A DNA stretch of 64,000 nucleotides from Lacticaseibacillus suibinensis (GCF_003946175.1 NZ_RHOK01000006.1:62001-126000); one strand, 5' to 3'; counted from the stretch's first letter, positions 9,584 through 18,357 are shown. Program-made: numbers and translations. Notes: generated by a model from the letters alone, not told the origin.

Positions 9584-9608
9584 TGTTAGCGTTTCCACTG
9601 GGAGTATA
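9584..9608 (-). promoter_or_regulatory. glgB promoter overlapped by a cre box
   Basis: Minus strand: extended -10 TGC-TATACT (hexamer at 9603-9608) with no good -35, and cre box TGGAAACGCTAACA at 9584-9597, which matches the cre consensus except at position 3. The predicted transcription start (about 9596) falls inside the cre box, a position typical of CcpA repression. Glucose would then repress glycogen synthesis and breakdown together. Confidence 0.7.
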
Positions 9609-9657
9609 GCACGCGTTGCCGTTTTCTCCTCGCGATAAGCCTTACCCTCGTGGCACA

Positions 9658-9690
9658 CAAAAAGGCCTACCACTTTGGCTGTGGTAGGCC
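9658..9690 (-). terminator. Terminator downstream of the 6-phospho-beta-glucosidase
   Basis: Minus strand: AGGCCTACCAC, 7-nt loop, GTGGTAGGCCT followed by TTTT. It lies beyond repeat copy A and just ahead of the glgB promoter, so it insulates glgB from the gene at 9931-11304. Confidence 0.88.
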
Positions 9691-9696
9691 TGAACT

Positions 9697-9926
9697 GCCG
9701 CGGGAAAGGGTGGCGTGGCGCCGGGACGGGGTGGTCCTGCCGTGAAAAGAAAAATACGGCAAGGCTGCGTTTTAGCAGGCTTACCGTATTTTTCGGGGAC
9801 AATCCGGAGACTCGGATGCGAGCGCAGCGAGCCGAGGTGCCGGATTGAGGGCCGAGACCTTGGCTCGACCCGGCTCCACAGCAGAACCGCTTTTGGCCCC
9901 GGCGCCTGCCGTACCTACCCCGCGGC
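9697..9926 (+). repeat. Cloverleaf repeat, copy A
   Basis: An intergenic element with outer arms (9697-9742 and about 9877-9926, sharing GCCGCGGG and GGCGCCGGG with their complements) that enclose three hairpins. HP1 is at 9750-9793 (AAAAATACGG / CCGTATTTTT), HP2 at 9800-9847 (CAATCCGG / CCGGATTG) and HP3 at 9849-9871 (CGAG-A-CC / GG-CTCG with a bulged A). It lies 4 bp after the stop of the 6-phospho-beta-glucosidase. The core is almost the same sequence as copy B in the opposite orientation. Confidence 0.85.
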
Positions 9927-9930
9927 CCAG

Positions 9931-11304
9931 TTAGTCGAGCTGAGCGCCGTTAGAGGCGATGACTTGTTTGAACCAGGCGTAGGACTTCTTTGGAATGCGC
10001 TTGAGGTCACGCAAGTCAGTGTTGGTGCGGTTGACGTAGACCATGCCATAGCGCTTGTCCATGTTGCCGCTAGAACTAGGAATATCAATCAAGCCCCAGC
10101 CGAGGTAGCCAATGACATCCACGCCGTCTTGATACACGGCATCCTTCAGCGCCTGAATGTGGACGCGGTGGTAGTCAATCCGGTAATCATCCTGAATTTC
10201 TTTGCCGGTATAGGTTTCGCGAATGCCAATCCCATTTTCGATGGGGAACATTGGCAAGTGGTACTGGTTGTAGACCTTGGTCAAAATATCGCGGAAGCCA
10301 AGGGGATCGATGTTCCAGCCCCATTCGTTCACGCGCAGGCCTGGCACTGGCTCGCCGCCGTAGTCCAGGTACTGGTTAGGAATGGTGTTGACTGGCACCT
10401 TGTCGGAGTTGATTTGGTCGCTGCGATAATAACTGAAAGCGAAGAAATCACTCTTTAGCGCCGCAAAGCTGGCCTTGTCTTCCTCGGTGAAGTCCATGTC
10501 GATGTCATGGGTTTTGACGAAATTCATCACTTCGGTGGAGTAGTGACCAGACGTGAAGACGTCAATCAAATTCTTGTTCAAAAATTCATCCAGCTGGCGG
10601 GCATACATGATGTCCAGCGGCTTGGAGCTGGCAGGATACACTTCGCTGTAGGCCAACATGCCGCCGATTTTGGCATCGGAATGAGCATGCAGGTAGTTAG
10701 CCACGCCGGCGTGGGCGGCCATCACATGGTGGCTGATAGTGTAAAGCGCATTGGTGCTGCGTTCACCGTTTAAATCACCGGCAATGCGATAAGCGTCAGA
10801 CATGAAGTACAGATTTTGTTCGTTGAAGGTAATCCAATATGGCACCCGGTCAGCGAACTCATCGACCATTTTGGCCCCGAAGCGAATGAAGGCCTCGACC
10901 ACATGGCGACTGGCGAAGCCGTTATACTTTTCAGCCAGCGCCAGCGGCATATCGAAGTGATAGAGGCAAATCATCGGCGTGATGCCAGCTTTGATCAACT
11001 TGTCGATCAAATCGGAATAGAACTTGATGCCTTCTTCGTTGAACTCGCCATCCCCGGTTGGGCACACGCGACTCCACGAAATCTGGAACCGATAGCAATT
11101 CATGCCTTGATTGGCCATCAGCGCAATATCTTCGTCGTAGCGGTGGTAGTCATCAACGGCGACGTGCCAGTCAGAAGCGTCCTTAGTGGCTGGCCGAACG
11201 TCATAAACTGATTTGCCTTTGCCGCCTTCATCCCAGGCGCCTTCGGTTTGCATACTGGAGGTCGAATTCCCCCACAAAAATCCTTTTGGCAATGCTTGAC
11301 TCAT
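9931..11304 (-). CDS. GH1 6-phospho-beta-glucosidase
   Basis: Hydrolyses PTS-imported, 6-phosphorylated beta-glucosides (cellobiose, salicin or arbutin type) in the cytoplasm. The GH1 acid/base Glu is in WITFNEQN and the nucleophile Glu in FPIENGIG. The C-terminal stretch SSSGNMDKRYGMVYV carries the Ser, Lys and Tyr that hold the 6-phosphate in phospho-glycosidases. At 457 residues it has the usual length. The start ATG follows AGGAGG with a 9-nt gap. It is divergent from a GntR/UTRA regulator with a GTATATAC palindrome between them. No PTS permease adjoins it. It lies between the two halves of the glycogen gene set and between inverted copies A and B of the cloverleaf repeat. Confidence 0.92.
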   Translation of the reverse strand: MSQALPKGFLWGNSTSSMQTEGAWDEGGKGKSVYDVRPATKDASDWHVAVDDYHRYDEDIALMANQGMNCYRFQISWSRVCPTGDGEFNEEGIKFYSDLIDKLIKAGITPMICLYHFDMPLALAEKYNGFASRHVVEAFIRFGAKMVDEFADRVPYWITFNEQNLYFMSDAYRIAGDLNGERSTNALYTISHHVMAAHAGVANYLHAHSDAKIGGMLAYSEVYPASSKPLDIMYARQLDEFLNKNLIDVFTSGHYSTEVMNFVKTHDIDMDFTEEDKASFAALKSDFFAFSYYRSDQINSDKVPVNTIPNQYLDYGGEPVPGLRVNEWGWNIDPLGFRDILTKVYNQYHLPMFPIENGIGIRETYTGKEIQDDYRIDYHRVHIQALKDAVYQDGVDVIGYLGWGLIDIPSSSGNMDKRYGMVYVNRTNTDLRDLKRIPKKSYAWFKQVIASNGAQLD

Positions 11305-11380
11305 GAGCTACATCCTCCTATCTTGTATTCGCTACCATTGTGCCATGTCTTTCTGGAAAATAAAAGCCTTTTCGTTTAAA

Positions 11381-11392
11381 AAGTATATACAT
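11381..11392. promoter_or_regulatory. Candidate GntR operator
   Basis: Palindrome GTATATAC (11383-11390) set between A-rich and T-rich flanks, in the divergent region between the glucosidase and its GntR/UTRA neighbour. AT-rich palindromes of this kind are common GntR-family sites. Assignment is by position only. Confidence 0.4.
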
Positions 11393-11406
11393 ATTTTTCT
11401 CGTGGA

Positions 11407-11434
11407 TTGTTTTGCCGGTTAAGTACGGTACAAT
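11407..11434 (+). promoter_or_regulatory. Promoter of the GntR/UTRA gene
   Basis: -35 TTGTTT (11407-11412), 16-bp spacer, -10 TACAAT (11429-11434). Confidence 0.6.
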
Positions 11435-11473
11435 AGAAACGACAAGTCGGCTCAGGCTCAAGGAGGGGTTCCG

Positions 11474-12199
11474 ATGTACAAATATCAACAAATTGCTAAT
11501 CAACTACGCCAAGCCTTCACCACTGGGGCTTACGCGCCTGGCGCAATGCTCCCCGATCAAGAGGCGCTGGCCAAAACGTATAACACCACGCGCATCACCA
11601 TTCGCAAAGCCTTGCAGCTGCTGATTGTGGAAGGCGTCGTTTATTCCAAGCGCGGTTCGGGCACTTTTTTGCGGAAAGACTTCAAGCCTGATGACGGCGC
11701 GGCCCGCACCACCATTGATGATCCGCTGGGCACCACCGCCACGCAACGCGGCCACCAGGTCACAAGCAAGGTGCTGGAATTTGCCGCCCGCATGCCAGCT
11801 CCGGATGAACAAGAAGCCCTGCTCATTGGCGCCAGCGACCCAGTGTATGTTATTCGCCGCGTGCGCTATGTCGATGGCAAGATTTTTTCCTATGAGCACA
11901 CCATCATGCCCACAAAAGTCATCGTGCTGACTGAGGCCATGCTGGAAGGTTCGATTTACCGCCAGCTCCACGAAGCTGGCATCCGCGTCGCCGGCTCCCA
12001 CCGCCGGGTCTATGCGATCAAAGCGACCGCCGATGACGTTGAAGCCCTTGGTGCCACGCTAAACGACCCAGTGCTCGTCATCAAGCAAACGAGCTACACC
12101 GACGAAGGCGAGCCCTTCGAATACTCCGAAAGCCACTTCCCGTACGCAACCAGTAGCGTCATCGCCGATGTCGAAATCGACCCTTTGAACCAGGGCTAA
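11474..12199 (+). CDS. GntR-family regulator with UTRA ligand domain
   Basis: Probable local regulator of the divergent 6-phospho-beta-glucosidase. The N-terminal winged helix (about 1-68) starts MYKYQQIANQLRQAF and includes LPDQEALAKTYNTTRITIRK and the wing YSKRGSGTFL. The rest (about 90-241) is a UTRA effector domain, which in this family usually binds a sugar phosphate. The start ATG follows AAGGAGGGG with a 5-nt gap. Length is normal (241 aa). The effector is probably a 6-phospho-beta-glucoside, inferred from the neighbour. Confidence 0.9.
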   Translation: MYKYQQIANQLRQAFTTGAYAPGAMLPDQEALAKTYNTTRITIRKALQLLIVEGVVYSKRGSGTFLRKDFKPDDGAARTTIDDPLGTTATQRGHQVTSKVLEFAARMPAPDEQEALLIGASDPVYVIRRVRYVDGKIFSYEHTIMPTKVIVLTEAMLEGSIYRQLHEAGIRVAGSHRRVYAIKATADDVEALGATLNDPVLVIKQTSYTDEGEPFEYSESHFPYATSSVIADVEIDPLNQG

Positions 12200-12207
12200 C
12201 ACTCACG

Positions 12208-12440
12208 CGGTCGCGGCTACGGCCGGACAAGGCGCCGGGGCCAAAAGTGCTGTTGCAGTGGGGCCGGGCCGAGCCAAGGTCTCGGCCCTCAATCCGGAGC
12301 CTCCCCTCGCGATGCTCGGCTTCGAGTCTCCGGATTGTCCCCGAAAAAAACGGTAAGTCTGCCAAAAGCGCAGTCTTACCGTTTTTTTCGTTTCACCGCA
12401 ACAACACTTTTACCCCTCTACCTTGTCCGACCGCAACCGC
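12208..12440 (-). repeat. Cloverleaf repeat, copy B
   Basis: Same architecture as copy A but inverted. Outer arms 12208-12260 and 12395-12440 share GCGG, CGGACAAGG, AAAAGTG and TGTTGC with their complements. Read on the minus strand: HP1 12343-12388 (AACGGTAAG / CTTACCGTT flanked by A and T runs), HP2 12290-12337 (CAATCCGGAG / CTCCGGATTG) and HP3 12261-12289 (GCCGAG-A-CC / GG-CTCGGC). It follows the GntR stop codon by 8 bp. HP1 ends in a T-run on either strand and may serve as the terminator of the GntR gene. Confidence 0.85.
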
Positions 12441-12550
12441 TGAATAACGGTATTCCTGGTCCGCGAATAAACTGACCTCAACTAGGGCGCATTCAAGCGA
12501 CACATTGCAAAAACTGGACAGCACGTTTAATCCCAGTCACCCGCTATCTA

Positions 12551-12788
12551 GCGGGGTGCGGTGGCAGTGGGCGGAGCTTGGCTGGGGTCTGGCAGTGAAT
12601 CGATTAGCGACAGGCAGACCAGCGCGGGTTTTGCGCAGGGATGCCCAGAGCTAATCGCGGCAAAGTTGGAGACAGCATCGAGCGAAGCGAGGCTGGCTTC
12701 AACTTTAGGTTCGAGACCGGTTTTCGGCTCGGACCGGCCGCACTGCCAGCGCCCCCGCCAAGCGGAGCCCACCGCCGCCGCACCCCGC
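12551..12788 (+). repeat. Cloverleaf repeat, copy C
   Basis: The outer arms are nearly perfect inverted repeats: 12551-12588 starts GCGGGGTGCGGTGG and 12749-12788 ends CCACCGCCGCCGCACCCCGC. Inside are HP1 12601-12657 (CGATTAGC / GCTAATCG), HP2 12662-12705 (AAAGTTG / CAACTTT with the loop segment ATCGAGCGAAGCGAG) and HP3 about 12711-12731 (CGAG-A-CCG / CGG-CTCG). It is preceded by TATCTAGCGGG, as is copy D. It lies between copy B and the glgD terminator. About 110 bp between B and C (12441-12550) hold nothing I can assign. Confidence 0.85.
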
Positions 12789-12796
12789 GGCCCGAA

Positions 12797-12832
12797 TCAA
12801 AACAGCCCCGGTCAAATGGCCGAGGCTGTTTG
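12797..12832 (-). terminator. glgCD operon terminator
   Basis: Minus strand: AAACAGCC-t-CGG, loop, CCG-g-GGCTGTTTTG; the T-run directly follows the hairpin. It starts a few bases past the glgD stop. Confidence 0.88.
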
Positions 12833-12838
12833 AATCCA

Positions 12839-14017
12839 CTAGGCTTTGGTCGCCGCTGCTTGCGGAATGTCAGCAGCAGAAAGAATGGTTTGGTTCTTGC
12901 CGATGACTAGCGGCTGGTCAGGCGTGCCGGCTAAGGTTAGGTTCGGCCCGATGACGACGCCTTTGTCCAAAATCACATTGCTCAGCTTGGAACCGTTGGC
13001 GATTTTACCGCCTTGCATGATCACGCTATTGTCCACGGTGACGCCTTGGTGCACCACCACGCTGCGGAAAATGACGCTGTGGTTGATCTGTCCTTCGATG
13101 TACGACCCCGTGCCAAGCAAGCTGTTTTCGACTTTAGCGGTGCGCGCGAAGAAAGTTGGCACCTCGTTTTTGCTCTTGGTCAGCACTGGCACCGCCGAGA
13201 ACAACAACGCCTGATAATTGGCTTCATCCAGCATCCCCAGCGAATAGTCGAAATACCGCTGCAAGGTGGTGATGCGAGCTAAGTACCCCGTGTACTCAAA
13301 GGCGTTGGCGTTGTTGGCCACCACGTAATCCCGCAGCAATGCTGGCAGCGGCCGGAAGGTTTCATTTTCCGCGGCGGCATCCAAAATATCAATCAAATCC
13401 GGCGTCGCCAGCAAATAGGTATCCATAAAACTCGGGACCTTGCCATCGGCGTCAGCTGGTTCGCGTCGGGCTTCCGTCGGCACTACCGCGCTGGCGGTGC
13501 CTTGCTCCGATAAAGTCAGCGTCCAATCGCTCGGCGCCATTTCCGCTTCGGCCAGCTTCTTATACACGACGGTCACTGGGGCATCGCCGGCTTGGTGATA
13601 AGCCAGCACCGCGGCCAAATCGACGGATGCCACATTGCGACTGCCAATGATCACGGTGTAAGGCGCCCCGCTGCGGCGCAAGAAGGTCGTGTAGTCGTCA
13701 AAATAGCGATGCCGCAGCTGTGAATCGGAGTAATCGCGGGTGGCCATGTACGGAAACATGAACACGCCGCCTTGAATCAGGTCCAAATTCCAAGATGAAC
13801 CGTCCCAGACATGATCTTGTACCGAGCGAGCAGAACGCGGCATAAACAACGCCACGCTGTGCACCCCGGCATGCGCCACCGCACTCAACGGAAAATCGAG
13901 CAACCGGTAACGCCCAGCAAACGGTAAGGTGCCGACTGGCCGGTAAGCAGTCAGTGGGCGCAAGGCATCATCTTCCTCATTCAGGTCGATGATGGCTGCC
14001 ATTTCTCCTTGAGTCAT
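12839..14017 (-). CDS. glgD: Glucose-1-phosphate adenylyltransferase, GlgD subunit
   Basis: Partner subunit of ADP-glucose pyrophosphorylase in Firmicutes, where GlgC is catalytic and GlgD is regulatory. The Rossmann-like N terminus contains [21 protein letters not shown] but lacks the glycine-rich GGxGxRL nucleotide loop seen in GlgC, as expected for GlgD. The C-terminal third is a left-handed beta-helix with hexapeptide-like repeats ([34 protein letters not shown]). The start ATG overlaps the glgC stop as ATGA and has AAAGGAG upstream. At 392 residues it is normal. Confidence 0.94.
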   Translation of the reverse strand: MTQGEMAAIIDLNEEDDALRPLTAYRPVGTLPFAGRYRLLDFPLSAVAHAGVHSVALFMPRSARSVQDHVWDGSSWNLDLIQGGVFMFPYMATRDYSDSQLRHRYFDDYTTFLRRSGAPYTVIIGSRNVASVDLAAVLAYHQAGDAPVTVVYKKLAEAEMAPSDWTLTLSEQGTASAVVPTEARREPADADGKVPSFMDTYLLATPDLIDILDAAAENETFRPLPALLRDYVVANNANAFEYTGYLARITTLQRYFDYSLGMLDEANYQALLFSAVPVLTKSKNEVPTFFARTAKVENSLLGTGSYIEGQINHSVIFRSVVVHQGVTVDNSVIMQGGKIANGSKLSNVILDKGVVIGPNLTLAGTPDQPLVIGKNQTILSAADIPQAAATKA

Positions 14018-15156
14018 GCTTTCTCCTTTCTGCCGACAACTTCGCCGTAGCCAACCACGGCGATGTTTTCGGCATCGCCCAGCACATCACCGTTATCGCC
14101 CACCACGGCATTTTCGCCGATGATGGCATGGTCGATGTGCACATTTTTGCCAATCACGGCATTCGGCATAATCATCGAGTCCACGATTTGAGCGCCTTCA
14201 CCGACTTTAACGTTTTGGCTCAGCACACTGTGGGTCACGGTGCCGGCGATGTAGGAGCCATCTGTCACCATCGATTGTGTGACGTGGGCCGCTTTGGTTA
14301 AAAACATCGGCGGCAGCGCCTCAGCCTGGGAGAAAATCCGCCAGTTGCGGTCGGCAATGTGCAGGCTGTTGTTCGGCGACAGAAATTCCATGTTCGCTTG
14401 CCACAGTGACGCAATCGTGCCGACGTCTTTCCAATAGCCATGGAAGGCATAGGCGTAGGTCGGTTCGTTATGCGCCAGGTAAGCCGGGATTACATCATGA
14501 CCAAAGTCTTCCAAGGTGCCATCAGTGGCGTAGCTTTCCGATAAGTACCGACGCAAAGTGGGCCAGTCAAAAATATAAATGCCCATCGAAGCCAGATTCG
14601 ACTTAGGCGCCTCAGGTTTTTCCTCAAAGGCGATGATGCGGTCAGTGTCGTCAGTGTTCATGATGCCAAACCGCGGTGCCTCAGCCATGGGCACTGGCAT
14701 TACCGCCACGGTCAAGGCGGCATGTTTGGCCTTATGAGCGCGCAGCATTTTGGCGTAATCCATTTTGTAGATATGATCACCAGACAACACTAATAGGTAC
14801 TGCGGATCATAAGCATCGATGTAAGCAATGTTTTGGTAGATCGCATGGGCGGTGCCTTCAAAAAACTTCGCCCCTTCGCTGGAAGCGTAGGGCTGCAAAA
14901 TGGTGACACCGGCGCCGGTTTCGTTCAAGCCCCAAGCCCCGCCGTTTTGAATGTGGCGGTTGAGTTCCAGTGGCTCGTACTGGGTGATGACGCCCACCGT
15001 ATTAATGCCGGAATTGCTCAAGTTGCTCAACGTAAAATCAATAATGCGATAACGCCCGCCGAAAGGTACCGAGGGCTTGGCCGTCGTTTTGGTTAGCTTG
15101 CCTAAGCGCGTTCCCTGCCCCCCGGCAAGAATCATCCCCAACATTTCCGTGCTCAT
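14014..15156 (-). CDS. glgC: Glucose-1-phosphate adenylyltransferase, catalytic subunit
   Basis: Makes ADP-glucose from ATP and glucose 1-phosphate, the committed step of glycogen synthesis. The N terminus [20 protein letters not shown] holds the nucleotide-binding glycine loop. [28 protein letters not shown] (metal-binding Asp) and FEEKP (substrate site) follow. The C terminus is a beta-helix of hexapeptide repeats ([20 protein letters not shown]). GAGGAGGAG lies 4 nt before the ATG. It is translationally coupled to glgD. The pair is separated from glgB-glgA-glgP, unlike the single glgBCDAP operon usual in lactobacilli. Confidence 0.96.
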   Translation of the reverse strand: MSTEMLGMILAGGQGTRLGKLTKTTAKPSVPFGGRYRIIDFTLSNLSNSGINTVGVITQYEPLELNRHIQNGGAWGLNETGAGVTILQPYASSEGAKFFEGTAHAIYQNIAYIDAYDPQYLLVLSGDHIYKMDYAKMLRAHKAKHAALTVAVMPVPMAEAPRFGIMNTDDTDRIIAFEEKPEAPKSNLASMGIYIFDWPTLRRYLSESYATDGTLEDFGHDVIPAYLAHNEPTYAYAFHGYWKDVGTIASLWQANMEFLSPNNSLHIADRNWRIFSQAEALPPMFLTKAAHVTQSMVTDGSYIAGTVTHSVLSQNVKVGEGAQIVDSMIMPNAVIGKNVHIDHAIIGENAVVGDNGDVLGDAENIAVVGYGEVVGRKEKA

Positions 15157-15204
15157 TTTGCTCCTCCTCGGCCGCAGTAGCGGCTCCCTCCTAACTTGCC
15201 CGTC

Positions 15205-15233
15205 AATAAAGCGCTCTCAATTTTCTTCGTCAA
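15205..15233 (-). promoter_or_regulatory. Candidate glgC promoter
   Basis: Minus strand: -35 TTGACG (15228-15233), 17-bp spacer, -10 TTTATT (15205-15210), about 50 bp before the glgC start. The spacer contains TGAGAGCGCTTTAT, which matches cre at only 11 of 14 positions. Confidence 0.5.
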
Positions 15234-15307
15234 GCCACCACCCCGTTTTCTCACCGAGAGCGTAGCACGGAATAAGGCAAAAACCTATCAATAAGCCTTG
15301 GCGCACA

Positions 15308-15337
15308 CCAAAAAAGCCGTCCCATAATTGGACGACT
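15308..15337 (-). terminator. Terminator after the YitT-family gene
   Basis: Minus strand: GTCGTCC, AT-rich loop, GGGACGGC followed by TTTTTT. Confidence 0.85.
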
Positions 15338-15346
15338 TCAACAGGT

Positions 15347-16177
15347 TTAATTGAGTGAGCCGCCATGCACCTCGGTGGCTTCAACCGCCAAGATAAACGC
15401 AGCGGCATCGAGCTGGTGAATCTGGTCGATCAAAGCGCGGAAGTTGGTTTGCTCCACCACCACCATCAGCATTTCCTGGGGCTGGCCGGAAAAACCGCCT
15501 AGCACTTGATGAATGGTCAGACCGTAATCGCCAGTTGCGGTCAGCGCCTGCTTCAGGGCTGGTAGCTGACTGCTCATGACATACACGGCCTTCTTGCGAT
15601 CAAGCCCGGTTTCGACGTAATTCATCACGAGACTGCTGAGGCCCACCGCGAACACCGCCAAGATAAAGGCTTCCAGCCCGGCCACCGGAATGTTGAGCAA
15701 GCAAATCACAAAATCAATGGCGAACAGCCCGACTGCCGGTTTGACGTTGAAATATTTTTTGAAAATCAACGGTGGCACCGTGGTCCCGCCGCTGGAAGCG
15801 TCGATGCGGTAATTTAGCGCCACCCCGACGGCAAAAATCACACTCCCGACCATCACCGCCAGCAGCCGATCTTCAACAATCATGCGCTGCGGCGTCAGGG
15901 CGAGCAACACTGGTAGCAAGATACTGCCCGCCAGAATACGGCGGAACGTCCCGCGGCCCAGCAGCCACCAGGCCAGCGCCAGCATCACCGCGTTGACCGC
16001 TAAAGTCGTGGCACTCAACGGGATGCCAACCAGTTCTTGCACAATGATGGCCAAACCAGTCGCGCCGCCAGCGGCCACGCCATGCGGGGCATAGAACAGA
16101 TTGATACTGATGGCGATCAGTTCCAGCGCCACCAGCATGATCAGGCCGCGCTTAAGGGTTGGGTTAAGTTTGGGCAT
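15347..16177 (-). CDS. YitT-family membrane protein (DUF161/DUF2179)
   Basis: A 276-residue membrane protein of unknown molecular function. Five or so hydrophobic segments fill residues 12-185 (for example LIMLVALELIAISINLFYA and AVMVGSVIFAVGVAL). Conserved family patterns are AAGGATGLAIIV and YRIDASSGGTTVPPLIF. The soluble C-terminal domain (about 190-276) is of the DUF2179 type. The start follows AAGGAGGAACGCC. It is single, between fbp and glgC, with its own terminator. No metabolic link to its neighbours is evident. Confidence 0.85.
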   Translation of the reverse strand: MPKLNPTLKRGLIMLVALELIAISINLFYAPHGVAAGGATGLAIIVQELVGIPLSATTLAVNAVMLALAWWLLGRGTFRRILAGSILLPVLLALTPQRMIVEDRLLAVMVGSVIFAVGVALNYRIDASSGGTTVPPLIFKKYFNVKPAVGLFAIDFVICLLNIPVAGLEAFILAVFAVGLSSLVMNYVETGLDRKKAVYVMSSQLPALKQALTATGDYGLTIHQVLGGFSGQPQEMLMVVVEQTNFRALIDQIHQLDAAAFILAVEATEVHGGSLN

Positions 16178-16242
16178 GGCGTTCCTCCTTTGGTCAGGTC
16201 GTTAACTGTTAGCTTATATAACTACTCTACCAAAGATTATCA

Positions 16243-18150
16243 TTACCCGCTAGTTAACCGTTGCAGGCGCGCTTTGAGCAGGCAGATTTGCACTTGCAAC
16301 TGATGGCCAATATCGGTTTCCGCTACAGTTCGCCGCCGCGCTTCGGTTTCCACCACCCGCCTGGTCGACACAATGTCGGTCAGATGCGCAATCGCATCTT
16401 GGCGCGACACAAACGGCTGATGTGCCACCAGTTGCATGCCGTAGGAATTATCTAGCAAGGTGTAGCCGCCAATGCCGGTGGTTTTCTGATAAGGCCGTGA
16501 AAAGCCGCCATCGATCACGAGCATTTGGCGATTGGCCATGATCGGCGAATTGCCTTTTTTCACTGGGGTGTGGCCGTTAATGATATGCCCGCGCTCACCA
16601 TCCAGACCAAACGCCCTCAGCAATTTTTGGACAAATGCCTGCTCATGACGCAATCGATAGTAAGGATTGGGCTGTTCATCATGCGCCGCTTTATCTGCGA
16701 TGAAATAGCGTTCAAAGGTGGTCATTTTTTGTTTGCCAAACAGCGGTGAATACGGGCCGGTCCACAGATACCACAGTAGGTCGTTGGCCAAACTGCCAGG
16801 CTCCGGATTTTGGTAGGCCTTAACCAGATTAGTGCCGAGCAGATCAAACAACGCCGCCCCACGATAAGTCTTGCCGGCCAGCGTTAACCCGACCAACTCA
16901 CCGGCCTCATCGACTGGCACACAGCCATGAATGAGCAGGTTGCCATTGGTTTTGCGGTACATGCTACCATTTTCGACCAAGAAGTCCATGTGCCGATGCA
17001 ATTTTTCCGAATGAATGAAGGCCTGTACTAGTTGATCAATGACCGACTGTTCCATTGCGGTCAGCCGGTAAGGATCCGCCGGGTCGACCAGGTCAAAGCA
17101 ACCATTAGTGAGTGCATAGGTCTGGCCGTCAATCGTGATGCTCTGACGGTCCGGGCTGAGCTGGTCCAAAAGCAAGCGATTCGCCATGCCAAATTCTGGC
17201 CGCCGCCTGATGACCGGGCCTTCCAGTTTCAGTTGAATAATCAAAATGGCCTGGTGAATCTGGGTAATGGCGCGCCGCTCACCATCGCTGAGCGTGGTGC
17301 CAGCGGGGACTTTCGGTTGAAACGCAGAATTGTCCCCATCATAGCGCTCCCCCAGCTGGGCGAGGTGGCGCAGGTTGATGCCATAAGTGTCTTCCAAAAT
17401 ATCCAAGTTCGCATAGCGGGCGCAGATCCGCACCAAATTCGCGATATTCAGCGCCGAACCAGCGGCCCCACCAAGCCATAAAATATCATGATTGCCCCAC
17501 TGGAAATCGACATGACCCAGGCGCATCAACGCCTCGACCACCCGGTGCGGCGCCGGCCCTCGATCGTAAATATCACCGATAATGTGAATTTGATCCACCG
17601 TTAGTTGCTGAATGGTGTGCGCGGTGGCCTCAATCCAAGCCGTCACCTGTCCCAGGCCAATCAGATTTTGAATGATGGCCCAGTAATACGCCCGCTTATC
17701 TGCCGCTTGCGGGTCGTTGAACAAAAGCTCTTCGGTAATATACACGAACTCTGGCGCCAAGGCTTTGCGCAACTTCGAGCGGGTGTATTTCGTCGCGGTG
17801 TACGCCAGCAGCTGTGCCAGCCGCAGCGCCTGGTCGCGGTACCACTGTTCAAGCTCAGCCGGCGCCAGCGCGGCCTGGGCACGGGCCACCATTTCGCTGG
17901 GATAATAGACCAAAAAGGCAAACTGCTGGCGGGTTTGCTCGGTCATTTGGCCGCCAAAACATTCACTAATTTTCGTTTTGACATTGCCACTGCCATTGCG
18001 CAAGACATGGGAAAACGCATCGTACTCCCCGTGAATGTCACTCATGAACGCTTCGGTTGGTTTCGGCAAATTCAAAATGGCACTTAAGTTGATCAACTCG
18101 GTGGTGATAGCTGGCACCGTCTGAAACGGCGCCGTGGGATCCTGGCTCAT
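16243..18150 (-). CDS. fbp: Fructose-1,6-bisphosphatase, class III
   Basis: Removes the C1 phosphate from fructose 1,6-bisphosphate, the gluconeogenic counterpart of phosphofructokinase. The calcineurin-type metal motifs are visible: FMSDIHGEYDAF (about 35-46), IIGDIYDRGPAPHR (about 190-203), WGNHDILWLG (about 218-227) and INGHTPVKKG near residue 535. The length of 635 aa is typical of the Firmicutes class III enzyme. The start ATG follows AGAGGAGG. It diverges from pyruvate oxidase. An extended -10 (TGC-TACAGT, hexamer 18186-18191) is present upstream, without a clear -35. Confidence 0.95.
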   Translation of the reverse strand: MSQDPTAPFQTVPAITTELINLSAILNLPKPTEAFMSDIHGEYDAFSHVLRNGSGNVKTKISECFGGQMTEQTRQQFAFLVYYPSEMVARAQAALAPAELEQWYRDQALRLAQLLAYTATKYTRSKLRKALAPEFVYITEELLFNDPQAADKRAYYWAIIQNLIGLGQVTAWIEATAHTIQQLTVDQIHIIGDIYDRGPAPHRVVEALMRLGHVDFQWGNHDILWLGGAAGSALNIANLVRICARYANLDILEDTYGINLRHLAQLGERYDGDNSAFQPKVPAGTTLSDGERRAITQIHQAILIIQLKLEGPVIRRRPEFGMANRLLLDQLSPDRQSITIDGQTYALTNGCFDLVDPADPYRLTAMEQSVIDQLVQAFIHSEKLHRHMDFLVENGSMYRKTNGNLLIHGCVPVDEAGELVGLTLAGKTYRGAALFDLLGTNLVKAYQNPEPGSLANDLLWYLWTGPYSPLFGKQKMTTFERYFIADKAAHDEQPNPYYRLRHEQAFVQKLLRAFGLDGERGHIINGHTPVKKGNSPIMANRQMLVIDGGFSRPYQKTTGIGGYTLLDNSYGMQLVAHQPFVSRQDAIAHLTDIVSTRRVVETEARRRTVAETDIGHQLQVQICLLKARLQRLTSG

Positions 18151-18272
18151 GCTCTGCCTCCTCTGTCATTTCGACTATGCGTTTGACTGTAGCACAGAAC
18201 CAGCCGTAATTAAAACGTTGTCATTCGGCTTGAGCACTTCTTAATCGTTGTATTACTTTTTTGAATTATCTG

Positions 18273-18301
18273 TTGTAATCGGTTTCAATTCGTGATACAT
18301 T
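18273..18301 (+). promoter_or_regulatory. Pyruvate oxidase promoter with a perfect cre box
   Basis: -35 TTGTAA (18273-18278), 17-bp spacer, -10 TACATT (18296-18301). The cre box TGTAATCGGTTTCA (18274-18287) fits TGWAANCGNTNWCA at all 14 positions and covers the -35, a repressing position. CcpA repression of pyruvate oxidase genes is known in other lactic acid bacteria. Confidence 0.8.
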
Positions 18302-18312
18302 GTGAACGTGAT

Positions 18313-18326
18313 AGTTGTAGACAACT
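18313..18326. promoter_or_regulatory. Palindrome in the pyruvate oxidase leader
   Basis: AGTTGTAGACAACT is a 14-bp inverted repeat (arms AGTTGT and ACAACT) placed just after the predicted transcription start. It may be a second operator, for example for an oxygen or peroxide-linked repressor. The factor is unknown. Confidence 0.4.
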
Positions 18327-18357
18327 AAATAACACCACATACAAGGAAGTGCTCATC

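Noticed and set aside
9566-9802. Open frame extending glgB upstream by about 79 codons
   Set aside because: It crosses a terminator, the glgB promoter and a cre box; the ATG at 9565 has a proper ribosome binding site and matches the usual N terminus.
12551-12788. Protein-coding genes in the cloverleaf copies (several open frames of 66 to 115 codons on both strands)
   Set aside because: They arise from GC-rich inverted repeats, lack ribosome binding sites and are not conserved in frame between copies.
15205-15233. cre box TGAGAGCGCTTTAT in the glgC promoter
   Set aside because: Only 11 of 14 positions match, including misses in the conserved 3' half.
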